64,000 nucleotides of DNA from Brumimicrobium mesophilum. GTDB lineage: Bacteria; Bacteroidota; Bacteroidia; Flavobacteriales_D; Crocinitomicaceae. The translations under genes and the position numbers were made by a program. How positions within the stretch are numbered: the first letter of the stretch is position 1; every line of letters starts with the position of its first letter. The stretch is taken from the NCBI RefSeq assembly GCF_003025005.1, contig NZ_PVSS01000013.1, forward strand, positions 45,002 to 109,001. The letters are read 5' to 3'. The notes beneath the pieces are model-generated. The model saw only the letters and a program-made list of their open reading frames with translations, made no database searches and was not told the DNA's origin. This document shows, piece by piece, positions 51,900 to 61,667 of the stretch.

Positions 51900-54800
51900 A
51901 TGTCTATTTCTCAAGAAAATATCAATACTATAAATTTCGGCAGTATTTCGGCGGCAGGAGCTGATTACAGAACCTTAGAAAACCCACAAATCGGTGAGGC
52001 GTTGAATTTGGCAAAAAATCTTTCACCAACTCGGGCATATCGATTGGCCAGAGGAGTACTTGCAACTGTAAGTGATCGCGACAATTATATCTCCGAAGCA
52101 GGAGACATGGTCAGTTGGGCTAAACAAGGAAACAGCGAAGACCGAACGATGGTTTGTCGCGCCATTCGGAACGATGGAGGAACAGGAGGAGAGATTTTTC
52201 TTATCCATCAAATTTCTGGAATGACCCGTTCCGAAGCTCGACCTTTCATGCTCGATTATTTCGACTCAGGCGGAGATATGAAACCTATTATAAAATGGTT
52301 ATCTGCTGCTGGATCTGTCTTGCAAAAACATCGCGTTAAAGATGATAATACTGCTGGAGTTGTTATCAATGCTATCGGAAATGCTGCTGAAGATGCGTTT
52401 GAATGGGTAGGAGATACAGTGGGGGACGCGATAGATTCAATTGGTGAAGCAATTTCGAGTGTTGTTGACGCTGTAGTAAATGCCGGTAGAGCGATCGGAG
52501 AGTTTATTGAAGGAGTTGTTAGTTGGACAGTTTCGGAAGTCGGTGACCTTATCAGTGCTCTTGTTGAAGCAGGTCAAGGACTTTTGGAAATCATAACTGC
52601 AGCGGTAGAAGCCAGTATTGAATTGACGCGAAAATTTGTTCGTGCAATGATTGATATTGGATACTCGGTTGGACAGATTTTAGTTGAGGCTGCAACTTTA
52701 GTTGGTGATGGACTTCGTTTGGTTGTTGATGCACTTATGGTCGCTGGTCAGGCAGTTGCTAATGTAGTAGTCTGGGCTGTGAATCAAGTTGGAGATATTG
52801 CTCAACGAACGATTCAGGCATTGCTTGATGTTGGACGTTCAGTTCTTCAAATTGTTCGCTCTGTGGTAAATATGACAGCTGAAATTCTACGTGCAACCGT
52901 TGAGGCAATTATTGCCACTGGTCGCACAATTGGACAGTTATTGGTGACAGCCATTACTCAACCTCAGAACTTTTTCGATGCGCTTGTTAGGGCCGGTCGT
53001 AGTATTGTAAATAATATAGGTGAACTGTTCGACTCAGTAGTTAACTCAGTGGCCAATGGAATTCAACAAGTTGCTGAGTCATTGGCAAGAATAGGGCATA
53101 GCTTACTTGATTTGGCCTCATGGGCGGTTGATCGTGGAGCACAAATTGTGAAAGATGTGGTTAGCGGAATTCTCTCCGCAGGAAAAATGGTAATCGACCT
53201 CATGACGGCTATTGCGAGCAGAACAGTTGCTTTCATTGCTGATGTAACCAAAGCATTGATTGACATCGGTCATACAGTAATAAACTTGACCAAAGACGTT
53301 ATTACACTTGGTTTGGATACCCTGAGAAGATTTTTAAACGGATTAAAAAGAATTGCAGATGGTTTGGTTCGATTTGCTGTAGAGGTGGCAAGACTAACTT
53401 ATCGTGCTGCAGAGGCATTTATTGGGGCAATGATTGACGTTGGGTTAGCTGTTGCAGAAATTATGGCGACCACCGTTTCCGGAACTTATTGGATGTTTAG
53501 ACGAGTTGTTAATGCCGTTATTCGTCGTACCGGACGTTTTGGTCAAATCTTAGATTGGGTATTGACGCAAGCCGAAAATCGTTTTTCTGAATTATGGGAA
53601 GATGCTTTACAAGCTGCTCGATTCGCTGGACAAAGTATTAATGAAGCAGTAGCATGGGCCGTTGAACAAAGTGATGAAGCATTTGAAGCCATCCTCAATG
53701 GTTGGGAAACTATGGGTGAAAGATTGTCTGACTTTTATAATGAAGCCATCGATTTGGCACAATCTGGTGTGGAAGACGTGTTTGAAAGAATTGGTCGCGC
53801 AACAGTTCGACTCGAAAATTCAGTTTTGTATGCTTTTAAATTCCTTGAAAAAGATTTTTTACCGGGAATGGCAGACTTTATGAAAGGTTTACTCGATACG
53901 GGTTATGAATTAACAGAATTAGTCATCGATTTAAGCAATCTAACAGCACAAGCCGCTATCCGAGGTTTCAGAGAATTGATTGATCTTGGTCATACTTTCT
54001 CTGATTTACTTGCAGCAACGATGCGTAATCCAGAAAATGCATTAGATAATTTACTTACAGCCTTAGACGAAACAGGAATGAGTTTGAGGGATATTTACCA
54101 AACGGTAATTGTAGAAACTTCTGGTGAATACGAGGCGGCCGTAACCGAAACACTTCGCGACTTAGGACGTCCTCTTCGTCAAATGTTAGACGCAGCAGTC
54201 GAGGTAGGATTTGGAGCTATCGGCACAGTGGTTGGAACTTTACTCAACCTACTTGCAAGCTACCGTCCGATGACTAATGAAGAAATTGCCACTGCTCAAT
54301 TGGTATATGGAGATACCTTTGATTACAGTCGAATTTATTTCAGTCAAGAAAGCTTGAGCAATGATATTATTTTTGCAATTCAGGATTGGAATTTGGACCC
54401 TTCATCGGAGTCAAGTCGAGCATTTGTGACAAATAGTTTAGTAAATTTCGATATAAACGATGGACAAATAACCAATGCCACTATGATTCATGAGTTGTGT
54501 CATGTATGGCAATTTCAAGAAACGGGACCATTTTATATGGCTGAAGCAGTTCATGCACAAGAATGGGGTGATGGCTACAATTATGGTTATAACAATTCAG
54601 CAAATGGTGATGGAGGTGAAGATGATTTATTAGCCGTATTTACAGATAATCCTGGATTTACCAATGCTCAAGCTTTCGAAGAATTTAACAGAGAACAACA
54701 GGCGGATATCCTCGAACATTTCTATGTGCGACTATATGAGGAATCGCCAGCATTAGATGTTGAAGCTTGGAGACCATTTCATAATTTAGTACATAGCTAA
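51900..54800 (+). CDS. Helical-repeat protein with a C-terminal DUF4157-like zincin domain
   Basis: 966 residues, no signal peptide. N-terminal region about 1-150. Then about 600 residues of amphipathic helices with a period near 30-35 residues: units such as ALVEAGQGLLEIITAAVEAS, AMIDIGYSVGQILVEAATLV and ALLDVGRSVLQIVRSVVN repeat an Ala/Val/Ile-rich face. From about 792 the domain TNEEIATAQLVYGDTFDYSR...MIHELCHVWQFQ resembles DUF4157 (the eCIS-core zincin); the metal motif HELCH is at 864-868, followed by AEAVHAQEWGDGYNYG. The next gene overlaps at TAATG. Function unknown; a pore-forming, shaft-binding or carrier role for the repeats is inference. Confidence 0.85.
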   Translation: MSISQENINTINFGSISAAGADYRTLENPQIGEALNLAKNLSPTRAYRLARGVLATVSDRDNYISEAGDMVSWAKQGNSEDRTMVCRAIRNDGGTGGEIFLIHQISGMTRSEARPFMLDYFDSGGDMKPIIKWLSAAGSVLQKHRVKDDNTAGVVINAIGNAAEDAFEWVGDTVGDAIDSIGEAISSVVDAVVNAGRAIGEFIEGVVSWTVSEVGDLISALVEAGQGLLEIITAAVEASIELTRKFVRAMIDIGYSVGQILVEAATLVGDGLRLVVDALMVAGQAVANVVVWAVNQVGDIAQRTIQALLDVGRSVLQIVRSVVNMTAEILRATVEAIIATGRTIGQLLVTAITQPQNFFDALVRAGRSIVNNIGELFDSVVNSVANGIQQVAESLARIGHSLLDLASWAVDRGAQIVKDVVSGILSAGKMVIDLMTAIASRTVAFIADVTKALIDIGHTVINLTKDVITLGLDTLRRFLNGLKRIADGLVRFAVEVARLTYRAAEAFIGAMIDVGLAVAEIMATTVSGTYWMFRRVVNAVIRRTGRFGQILDWVLTQAENRFSELWEDALQAARFAGQSINEAVAWAVEQSDEAFEAILNGWETMGERLSDFYNEAIDLAQSGVEDVFERIGRATVRLENSVLYAFKFLEKDFLPGMADFMKGLLDTGYELTELVIDLSNLTAQAAIRGFRELIDLGHTFSDLLAATMRNPENALDNLLTALDETGMSLRDIYQTVIVETSGEYEAAVTETLRDLGRPLRQMLDAAVEVGFGAIGTVVGTLLNLLASYRPMTNEEIATAQLVYGDTFDYSRIYFSQESLSNDIIFAIQDWNLDPSSESSRAFVTNSLVNFDINDGQITNATMIHELCHVWQFQETGPFYMAEAVHAQEWGDGYNYGYNNSANGDGGEDDLLAVFTDNPGFTNAQAFEEFNREQQADILEHFYVRLYEESPALDVEAWRPFHNLVHS

Positions 54801-55444
54801 TGGATTGGATAAAGTTATATCACGAATGTGAACAAGTAACGGCGGTTAAGGAAAAGGCCTTAACCGACCCAAGTAATTCTTTGATTACTTTAGAACCTCA
54901 AAGAGTGATTTTGGCGATGTGGAAAGAAACATATTTACGCAGGTCGAATACGCTACAAATAGGTTTGGAAAAAGCTTTTGGTGAAAATGGTGTAGCCAGA
55001 TGGACAGCAGACCTTGTTGGTCGACAGGATTTGAGTCAGCGCTTAGCAACACACCGAATTCCTTTAGCCTTTTATTTAGGTCATGGACATGAGCGTGGAT
55101 GGTCGGGTTATCGAGGTTTAAGAATTCATCACATGCAAAAACCTGCTGAACCTATTGGTTTAGTAGTGAGTTTATCTTGCCGATCGCTGGATTTTGGGCA
55201 TCAACTAGTGGAAAAAGGTTACGCTCAATCATTTTTAGGGTCTGATCAAGCAATGAAAGTTGCCGGATTAACGAAATTAGTTGCCGTTATTGCGAATGTA
55301 TTTGCAGAGAATGGAAGCCTATTGAAGACAGTTGAAGAATTTTTAATTATTACGGATAAATATGTTTCGATATCAACTAGCGATGAACTAAAAGAAGCAT
55401 GGTCACAACTTCAACTTCTTGGTCCAAAAACAACTCAGATTTAA
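54800..55444 (+). CDS. Caspase/CHAT-like protein with a His-Cys dyad
   Basis: 214 residues, soluble. The core FYLGHGHERGWSGYRGLRIHH (about 91-111) supplies the catalytic His (H95 or H97), and VVSLSCRSLDFG supplies C127, the strand order and spacing of clan CD peptidases (caspase, CHAT, gingipain). A basal Asp or S1 pocket cannot be assigned. Its start codon overlaps the zincin gene's stop by one base (TAATG), so the two are made together. A diverged copy of its last 20 codons lies at 58288. Substrate unknown; its co-expressed neighbour is the obvious candidate. Confidence 0.75.
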   Translation: MDWIKLYHECEQVTAVKEKALTDPSNSLITLEPQRVILAMWKETYLRRSNTLQIGLEKAFGENGVARWTADLVGRQDLSQRLATHRIPLAFYLGHGHERGWSGYRGLRIHHMQKPAEPIGLVVSLSCRSLDFGHQLVEKGYAQSFLGSDQAMKVAGLTKLVAVIANVFAENGSLLKTVEEFLIITDKYVSISTSDELKEAWSQLQLLGPKTTQI

Positions 55445-55961
55445 CACATTTGAATGTAACAAAATAATGGGGACGACTGAACGGGTGTAACTTGAATTAT
55501 ATTTTTACTTAAGCCTATTTTAAGGGATATATTTGGTAATAATTTGATTGGATGTAGGAAAAATTCATAGATTTATAAAATGAAAGCCGACTTATGAAAT
55601 TCGCTTACCATTACAAATACCTTTCTAATCATTACAGCAATATTTGTTGGGTTTAAATTACTCATGGGATTGTCCGGAGGAATAGATAATGCAGCTCATA
55701 TCGGTGGATTAATAAGTGGCTTTATTGCCGGATTAATTTTATCTCCAATTCTGAAACAGCAAACGAAAAAGAACTAAACATATGATCATAATGATATAGT
55801 TTGTTTTAGCATCTTAATCCATTTCACCGAAAAACCACTTTAACGGCAGATATGAAACTCGACTATGCTCAATAAAATCCACAGATTACTAAATTTTAGA
55901 CTTTTGATACATATAAAGAGTTAAATTGAAATTGATTATGTGAATAATTAAACACTCTATT
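55445..55961. other. Spacer holding gene debris
   Basis: 517 bp after the caspase-like gene. The first 140 bp are duplicated, with changes, at 58351-58497. The middle holds a rhomboid fragment (listed separately). The last 180 bp before the 55962 gene show no gene, hairpin or clear promoter box. Confidence 0.6.
55616..55777 (+). pseudogene. C-terminal fragment of a rhomboid-family intramembrane protease
   Basis: 53 codons with no start: two hydrophobic segments and GGIDNAAHIGGLISGFIAGLIL, the signature around the catalytic His of rhomboid proteases. The Ser-containing GASG half is missing, so the piece is non-functional. Confidence 0.75.
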
Positions 55962-57959
55962 ATGACCAAAGCACTATTATTGATATTACTTTCGTTTAAT
56001 ATTCTTCTTGTCTTTGCTCAAAACACATCTCAAGGAGTCATTTTAGATGGAGAAAAAAAAGTACCAGTTGAGTACGCTAAAATAAGAATTAAGAACACTT
56101 ATTCAGGCGTGATGACCAATGTTGATGGAGCATTTAGGTTAAGCCATTCAGAAAATGATTCATTGATCATTTCTCATGTTTTTTACAATAAACAAACGAT
56201 TAGTGTCAATTATTTCAAAACGCACGACACACTTTTCCTTTATCAGAAAATTCAAAATCTTCCCGAAGCAACTATCATCGGTTCGAAAGGTGAAATGTAT
56301 GATTTGGTGATTGCAGCACGTGAGAATCTGTCACAAATTGAGCAGGATCAATTTAAAGCCTTCCTTTCAATTGAAAGTTATGATAATCAAACGCCTATTG
56401 AAATGATTCAAGCATATTATAATGCAGAAGTTAATGCAAATGGTATATCTGATCTACAACTAAAGACGGGAAGAATAGGATTAAACGCTAGGAATAATCA
56501 ATATTTCGTGAGTTTGGGAACATCCAATATTTTGCTTCGAAATAAACTCTTAAGTTCAAAACAGAATAAACTTCCTCTGACTCCTCTTCAGGTTTCAAAA
56601 AGAAAATTGAGGAAAAAATATCGTATTCATTTTATTTCAGTTGAAAACGGATTGCATAAATATCATTTAGTACCTCATGAGTCAAAAGAAGAATTATTTG
56701 AAGCATATCTTTATATAAATAAAGGGGAAGAACGGATTTATCGCATTGAATATGCCGCAGATAATATTGTCAAAATCCCATTTGTTCCAATTAATCCGAC
56801 AGATAGCCTAGACTCTATTAATGTTGAACTTACTTATAATTATAGTTATACATCTTCGAAAGGGGCACTGGACAATATCGAGATGAACTATGATTTCATT
56901 TATAAAGATCAATATGAAAGTAGAAAGATTAACTCCCATTGTTTACTCCTTCTTTACGACAATCACTCCTTGTTTAAACTACCTTTTGGAACTTATAATG
57001 CGACTGCTAAATCAGACTATGAAAAAATTACTTTTCAACCTTTTAATGAACTTTTTTGGAAGAATAACGAAGTAATTTGTCCGAGTAAAAAAGCGATTGA
57101 AAATGAAATTTTCTTTCAGAAAAATGGAGTGTTAATTAATCTCGATAGCTTAAAAAACAATAACGATGCGTTACAAAATAAGGTCAAATTTTGGGAGTCT
57201 AAAAGAATGTTTTTAGATGAATTAAATGGAGGTTTTAATGTCGCTTTGAGTCAAGAGGGTTTAAGAAGTTTTCATAATTTTAGAACACTATCTGATATGT
57301 ATAATTTAGATGCGAAAATATTCTTAGACCAGAATAAATTTGGGACCTCAACTCAGTACATCTTAAAAACAATTATTAATCTTGATGAGAGCTTCTATTA
57401 TCTCAAAAAAGGAAAGAATACCATTTGTTTTATCAATCTATATTTCGATATTTTTGAGGTTCATAGGAGAAGGTTGGAAGGCACTCTAAATCAATATAAA
57501 TGGAGAGATAATCAGGTTGATTCTTTATATCAAGAAGCAATGGGCAAGCTAAAAATCGATTTAGATCAATTTGTGAGAAATGCTAACCGAGGTCAGAATG
57601 AAACTGAATTAATGAAGTACATTGAATACATTAAAAATGAATTATCAATAGACAATTCACTTTTAATTGAAGATAAAGAATTATTATCTGATTATGATAT
57701 GGTTGAAGTAAAAGATGAGTTAGTTTCAAAATACAACTATGGAAGCGCGTTATTAAAGATTGGTGAATTTCAAAAAGCACTTATTGTTTTAAGTGAAGTA
57801 GAAAAAGAAGGAGACGAACATCCATGGCTATTTTATAATATGGGAATTTGTTACTTGGAGCTTGAACAACAAGGTATGGCATGCAAATATTTTTTCAAAA
57901 GCGAAGAAAATGGAGAAATACTGGATGATTCGATAAAGAAGAAACTCTGCTCAGAATAG
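55962..57959 (+). CDS. Secreted carboxypeptidase-regulatory-like domain protein with a TPR tail
   Basis: 665 residues. Signal peptide about 1-19. A CarboxypepD_reg-like beta domain (about 22-100: GVILDGEKKVPVEYAKIRIKNTYSGVMTNVDGAFRL) is followed by a long region of beta and helical segments of unknown type (about 105-560). A TPR-like tail (YGSALLKIGEFQKALIVLSEVEKEG...MGICYLELEQQ) lies near 590-650. Such proteins occur widely in Bacteroidota envelopes. Not a full TonB-dependent receptor. Function unknown. Confidence 0.78.
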   Translation: MTKALLLILLSFNILLVFAQNTSQGVILDGEKKVPVEYAKIRIKNTYSGVMTNVDGAFRLSHSENDSLIISHVFYNKQTISVNYFKTHDTLFLYQKIQNLPEATIIGSKGEMYDLVIAARENLSQIEQDQFKAFLSIESYDNQTPIEMIQAYYNAEVNANGISDLQLKTGRIGLNARNNQYFVSLGTSNILLRNKLLSSKQNKLPLTPLQVSKRKLRKKYRIHFISVENGLHKYHLVPHESKEELFEAYLYINKGEERIYRIEYAADNIVKIPFVPINPTDSLDSINVELTYNYSYTSSKGALDNIEMNYDFIYKDQYESRKINSHCLLLLYDNHSLFKLPFGTYNATAKSDYEKITFQPFNELFWKNNEVICPSKKAIENEIFFQKNGVLINLDSLKNNNDALQNKVKFWESKRMFLDELNGGFNVALSQEGLRSFHNFRTLSDMYNLDAKIFLDQNKFGTSTQYILKTIINLDESFYYLKKGKNTICFINLYFDIFEVHRRRLEGTLNQYKWRDNQVDSLYQEAMGKLKIDLDQFVRNANRGQNETELMKYIEYIKNELSIDNSLLIEDKELLSDYDMVEVKDELVSKYNYGSALLKIGEFQKALIVLSEVEKEGDEHPWLFYNMGICYLELEQQGMACKYFFKSEENGEILDDSIKKKLCSE

Positions 57960-57966
57960 GGTAGCA

Positions 57967-57982
57967 GTAGGGACGGTTTGCA
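57967..57982. repeat. Half of the dispersed palindrome, copy 3, at a recombination junction
   Basis: GTAGGGACGGTTTGCA, the left half of the family, directly joined to the 3' end of the decayed biotin-carrier fragment. Confidence 0.75.
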
Positions 57983-58284
57983 TTTCCACAATCAAATCAT
58001 CATTATACACCACCGTTCCTTCTTTGATGTAGATTTTCTTGATTTTTCCATCCACATTTACACAAATCGTCGTTCCCATTTTCATGACTTCAATCACGAA
58101 TAAACCTTGGTTTTTGCTTACTTTATCTCCTTCTTTTACCAAAATGGAAGATAATGAACCGTGAAGAGGTGCACCTACTTCATTTGGATTGTTTTTATCT
58201 ACTTTTTGATGAACAACTTTCTCGACCGCAATGGCATTATCTTTAGTATCAGTACTTCTTGTTTGTCCATTGAATATGAAGAAT
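57981..58284 (-). pseudogene. Diverged fragment of the pyruvate carboxylase biotin-carrier domain
   Basis: About 100 codons on the minus strand reading FNGQTRSTDTKDNAIAVEKV...VGAPLHGSLSSILVKEGDKV and FVIEVMKMGTTICVNVDG. It is closely similar to the C-terminal domain of the intact gene at 63722-64000, but the biotin motif is VMKM instead of AMKM, the stop is lost, and the frame runs into the palindrome. It has no start codon. Its other side abuts the caspase-like gene remnant. Confidence 0.85.
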
Positions 58285-58287
58285 ACA

Positions 58288-58497
58288 GATGAACTAAAAG
58301 TAGCTTGGTCGCAACTTCAACTCCTAGGTCCAAAAACAACTCCGATATAAAACAATTGAATAGCAAAATGATGCGGAGACTGAACAGATGTAATTTGAAG
58401 TGTATTTGAATTCTTAAACCTATTTTATGAGGGATATATTTGATTTTTGGTTATAATTTGGTGGGATGTAGGAAAAATTCATAGTTTTATAATTTAG
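58288..58497 (+). pseudogene. Remnant copy of the 3' end of the caspase-like gene and its downstream region
   Basis: 58288-58350 encodes DELKVAWSQLQLLGPKTTPI and a stop, nearly the same as the last 20 residues of the caspase-like protein (55382-55444). The similarity continues for about 140 bp into non-coding DNA (shared GGGATATATTTG and GGATGTAGGAAAAATTCATAG). It is a segmental duplication with point changes. Confidence 0.85.
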
Positions 58498-58555
58498 TGC
58501 GAAATACTACTTTTGAAAATCGCATGAAGTCCAATCTGATTTATAAAAGAACCAA

Positions 58556-60622
58556 ATGAAAGACATAAAGATATCTCCTGAATTTAAAACTCAGTCCACT
58601 AAAGCGATTTCATCCATAATCCTTTTTATCCTTACCTACTTACTGATGTTAATTCTTGCAATTGGATTAACAACATTGTGTGTTTATGGAGGGTTCATGT
58701 TGATCGTACTTGTACCGAATTTTATTACCATAATATTAGGAATAGGTTTAGCAAGTTTAGGTATTCTTGTATTGTTCTTCTTATTGAAATTTATATTCAA
58801 ATCTCACAAAATAGACCGTTCGCATCTAACTGAAATTAAGAAAGTTGATGAACCAAAACTTTTTGAACTTATTGATGAGTTAGTAAATGAAGTTGGTACT
58901 AAATTCCCTAAAAAAGTCTATCTTTCTCCTGAGGTGAATGCATCAGTATTTTATGATTCTAGTCTTTGGAGTATGTTTTTTCCTATCAAAAAAAACCTAC
59001 AAATTGGTTTAGGTTTGGTGAATACTGTTTCAAAATCAGAACTAAAAGCAATTTTAAGTCATGAATTCGGACATTTCTCGCAAAAAACGATGAAGGTTGG
59101 AAGTTATGTTTACAATGTGAATCAAGTAATTTATAATCTTTTATTTGATAATGATTCTTACGATAACCTGATAAAAAACTGGGCCAATGCAAGTGGATAT
59201 TTTTACATTTTTGTAATCGTTTCATTAAAAATTATTGAAGGAATAAAATGGATTCTCAGACAAATTTATAGTGTTTTAAATAAAAATTATATGGCATTGT
59301 CTAGAGAAATGGAATTTCACGCGGATGAAATAGCAGCTAATGTTACCGGTTTTGAACCATTAAAAAGTTCGCTGCTCAGACTTTCTTTATCGGACCATTC
59401 TTTTAATAATGTAATGGCTTTTTATGAAAGAAAAATTCCCGATAATCAAAAATCTGAAAATATTTTTAGAGATCACTTATTTGTAACAAATTTTCTTGCC
59501 AAAGAAAGTAATATTGAAATCACAAGCGGTTTACCTCAAATTTCAGAGAACGAATTGAACAAATTTAATAAGTCAAAATTGGTTATACAAGATCAATGGG
59601 CGTCGCATCCAAGTACTGAAGACCGAATTGCAATGCTAGAAAAAACAGGGTTATCTGCAAAAAGTATAGATATTGAATCTGCCAACCTTTTATTTTCTGA
59701 TTATGAACTAACCCAAAAAGAAATTACGCATAAAATTTTTAAGGATGTAGTTTATCCAGGACAGTGTTCTGTGATCCCTTTTGAGCTATTCGTATCAAAT
59801 TTTAAGGAAGAGTTTTTAAAAAATACCTTTCCAAAAATATATAACGGTTACTATGACAATAAAAACCCTTTGTATTTTGATCTTGAGGGTGTTGATCATA
59901 ACTTAGAGGAAGTCAAACTTGAAGAGTTGTTTTCAGACAGTAAAGTGGAATTAGTTTATACAGCTTTATCATTACAAAGTGATATAGAAACAGTAAAACA
60001 AATTTCTGAAAAAACTGCTGACATCAAAACTTTTGATTACGATGGAATTAAATATTCCAAAAAAGACTGTAAAAGTTTAGTTTTTCAACTAGAAAAGGAG
60101 CTTGAAGTTTTAAATGAAAAGATTAAAATAAATGATATTGAAATTTTCAAATATTTCCAACGTGAAGAGTTAAAAGCTAATTTGCAACCTTCATTAGAAA
60201 ACTTATACAATCAATTTTTCAACTATGACAAAGAATTTGATGTTAAATATGAGGTATATAAGCAGCTCTCAAACGAATTGCAGTTTGTTAATTATACAAT
60301 ACCAATTGAAAATATAAATGCCAATTTTAAAAATATTGAACCCCTAGAAGACCGTTTAAAAAGCGGGATTATTGAATTACTAGAAAGTCAAGATTATCAG
60401 AATGAAATAACTAAAGAGATAAGAGAAAATTTTGAATTATACCTATCCAAAAAATGGTACTATATTGGAATTGAAAATTATTTTGACGAGAATTTAGCCA
60501 TCCTTTTTTCAGCAATTAATAATTATGCCTTTTTATTGTCAAGAGGCTACATTGTGAACAAGCAGAAGTTATTGAACTATCAATTAGAGACGATAAAGGG
60601 TGTGCACATTAACGGACGTTAA
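58556..60622 (+). CDS. M48 family metallopeptidase, membrane-anchored
   Basis: 688 residues. Two to three membrane helices lie near 20-45, 50-85 and 215-235. The M48 zincin site is ILSHEFGHFSQ (HEFGH near residue 168), with the third ligand in SREMEFHADEIAANVTG near 257. The C-terminal 300 residues are helical and not typical of HtpX (about 290 residues), so this is an extended M48 form. A possible role is membrane-protein quality control or maturation of a partner; the substrate is unknown. Confidence 0.88.
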   Translation: MKDIKISPEFKTQSTKAISSIILFILTYLLMLILAIGLTTLCVYGGFMLIVLVPNFITIILGIGLASLGILVLFFLLKFIFKSHKIDRSHLTEIKKVDEPKLFELIDELVNEVGTKFPKKVYLSPEVNASVFYDSSLWSMFFPIKKNLQIGLGLVNTVSKSELKAILSHEFGHFSQKTMKVGSYVYNVNQVIYNLLFDNDSYDNLIKNWANASGYFYIFVIVSLKIIEGIKWILRQIYSVLNKNYMALSREMEFHADEIAANVTGFEPLKSSLLRLSLSDHSFNNVMAFYERKIPDNQKSENIFRDHLFVTNFLAKESNIEITSGLPQISENELNKFNKSKLVIQDQWASHPSTEDRIAMLEKTGLSAKSIDIESANLLFSDYELTQKEITHKIFKDVVYPGQCSVIPFELFVSNFKEEFLKNTFPKIYNGYYDNKNPLYFDLEGVDHNLEEVKLEELFSDSKVELVYTALSLQSDIETVKQISEKTADIKTFDYDGIKYSKKDCKSLVFQLEKELEVLNEKIKINDIEIFKYFQREELKANLQPSLENLYNQFFNYDKEFDVKYEVYKQLSNELQFVNYTIPIENINANFKNIEPLEDRLKSGIIELLESQDYQNEITKEIRENFELYLSKKWYYIGIENYFDENLAILFSAINNYAFLLSRGYIVNKQKLLNYQLETIKGVHINGR

Positions 60623-60915
60623 TAATGCTGGATATTGATATAGGTGAGTGAATATTGAAAAATTGATAAAAAAACATCGCGTTAAGGTGATTAAAAAATT
60701 TAGCACATAATTAGAAAGAGGTTAAAATTCAGTCCTTTTTTCAAGAATGAATGAAGAGTATTGTTATCTTTAGTGCTCAAAGCTTGACTGATAAATTTTT
60801 GACTTCTCTCATAGAGATTTATCTTTTTAACTACATTGAAACTTAACTCTATTCATAATATAGAGATGTAATAATCCTAACGACTAGGGCAATATTAAAT
60901 TTTAAAATCAAATAA

Positions 60916-61251
60916 ATGGATGCACAAAAAGTAGACATGTTTATCATGTCAAATGGAAAATTCTTTGAAAGTCACCAAATGAACACAATTAGAGATGGAC
61001 TTCTAGCAGCTGACGATTCAAAATGGGCTGTAATTTCATCTACTCAATTTACAGATCCAACAACTTCACTAATCATTTCAATTTTAGCAGGTAGTTTGGG
61101 AATAGATAGATTTCTGATTGGAGATACGGGAATGGGAATTGGAAAACTATTAACTTGTGGTGGTTTCGGAATTTGGACAATTATTGATTGGTTCATGATT
61201 CAGAATGCAACAAGAGATAAAAACATTCAAAAACTACATAAAGTATTGTAA
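60916..61251 (+). CDS. TM2 domain-containing membrane protein
   Basis: 111 residues. A polar N-terminal part (about 1-50) is followed by a TM2-type hairpin: SLIISILAGSLGIDRFLIGDTGMGIGKLLTCGGFGIWTIIDWFMI, including the typical G-x-DRF loop and (I/L)WxIIDW motif. First gene of a tight four-gene run ending in an M48 peptidase. Function unknown. Confidence 0.88.
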   Translation: MDAQKVDMFIMSNGKFFESHQMNTIRDGLLAADDSKWAVISSTQFTDPTTSLIISILAGSLGIDRFLIGDTGMGIGKLLTCGGFGIWTIIDWFMIQNATRDKNIQKLHKVL

Positions 61252-61253
61252 GA

Positions 61254-61667
61254 ATGATCAATAGAAACAAGCTGTATTCAATAATACTTGTGGCTTGTTT
61301 TGCGGGGTATATTTGGCTTGTTTTTAGTGTCACAAAAACCATTTCGGAAAAAGAATCCACTGGTGTTTGCGTAATCAAAAACTTAACAAATATACCTTGC
61401 CCATCATGTGGAACTACTCGTTCAGTAGTTTCATTAACAAAGGGTGAGTTTATTGGTGCATTGAACGCTAATCCAATAGGCTACTTGGTTGCTGTAATTA
61501 TGCTTATTGCTCCAGTTTGGGTTGCTTCGGATTTAATTAGAGGAACTAAAACTTTATATGTTTTTTATCAAAAAATAGAAACTTATTTAAAAAGACCAAA
61601 GGTTGCAATTCCATTGATTTTACTTGTTATTATTAATTGGATTTGGAACATCATAAAAGGACTATGA
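61254..61667 (+). CDS. DUF2752 family membrane protein
   Basis: 137 residues. Three membrane helices and the family signature IPCPSCGTTRSVVSLTKGEFIGALNANPIGYL. The Cys pair CPSCGTTR is the defining motif. Function unknown. It starts 2 bp after the TM2 gene and overlaps the next gene by 4 bp (ATGA). Confidence 0.88.
   Translation: MINRNKLYSIILVACFAGYIWLVFSVTKTISEKESTGVCVIKNLTNIPCPSCGTTRSVVSLTKGEFIGALNANPIGYLVAVIMLIAPVWVASDLIRGTKTLYVFYQKIETYLKRPKVAIPLILLVIINWIWNIIKGL

Noticed and set aside
51900..55444. Reading the zincin/caspase pair as a bacterial gasdermin and its protease
   Set aside because: Bacterial gasdermins are about 250-300 residues with a palmitoylated N-terminus and a beta-rich pore domain; this protein is nearly 1000 residues, helical, and carries a zincin domain.
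57951..58142. Intact small biotin-carrier gene on the minus strand
   Set aside because: It is only the end of a start-less, diverged copy of the pyc C-terminus that runs into a repeat; the motif is VMKM and no gene lies upstream.
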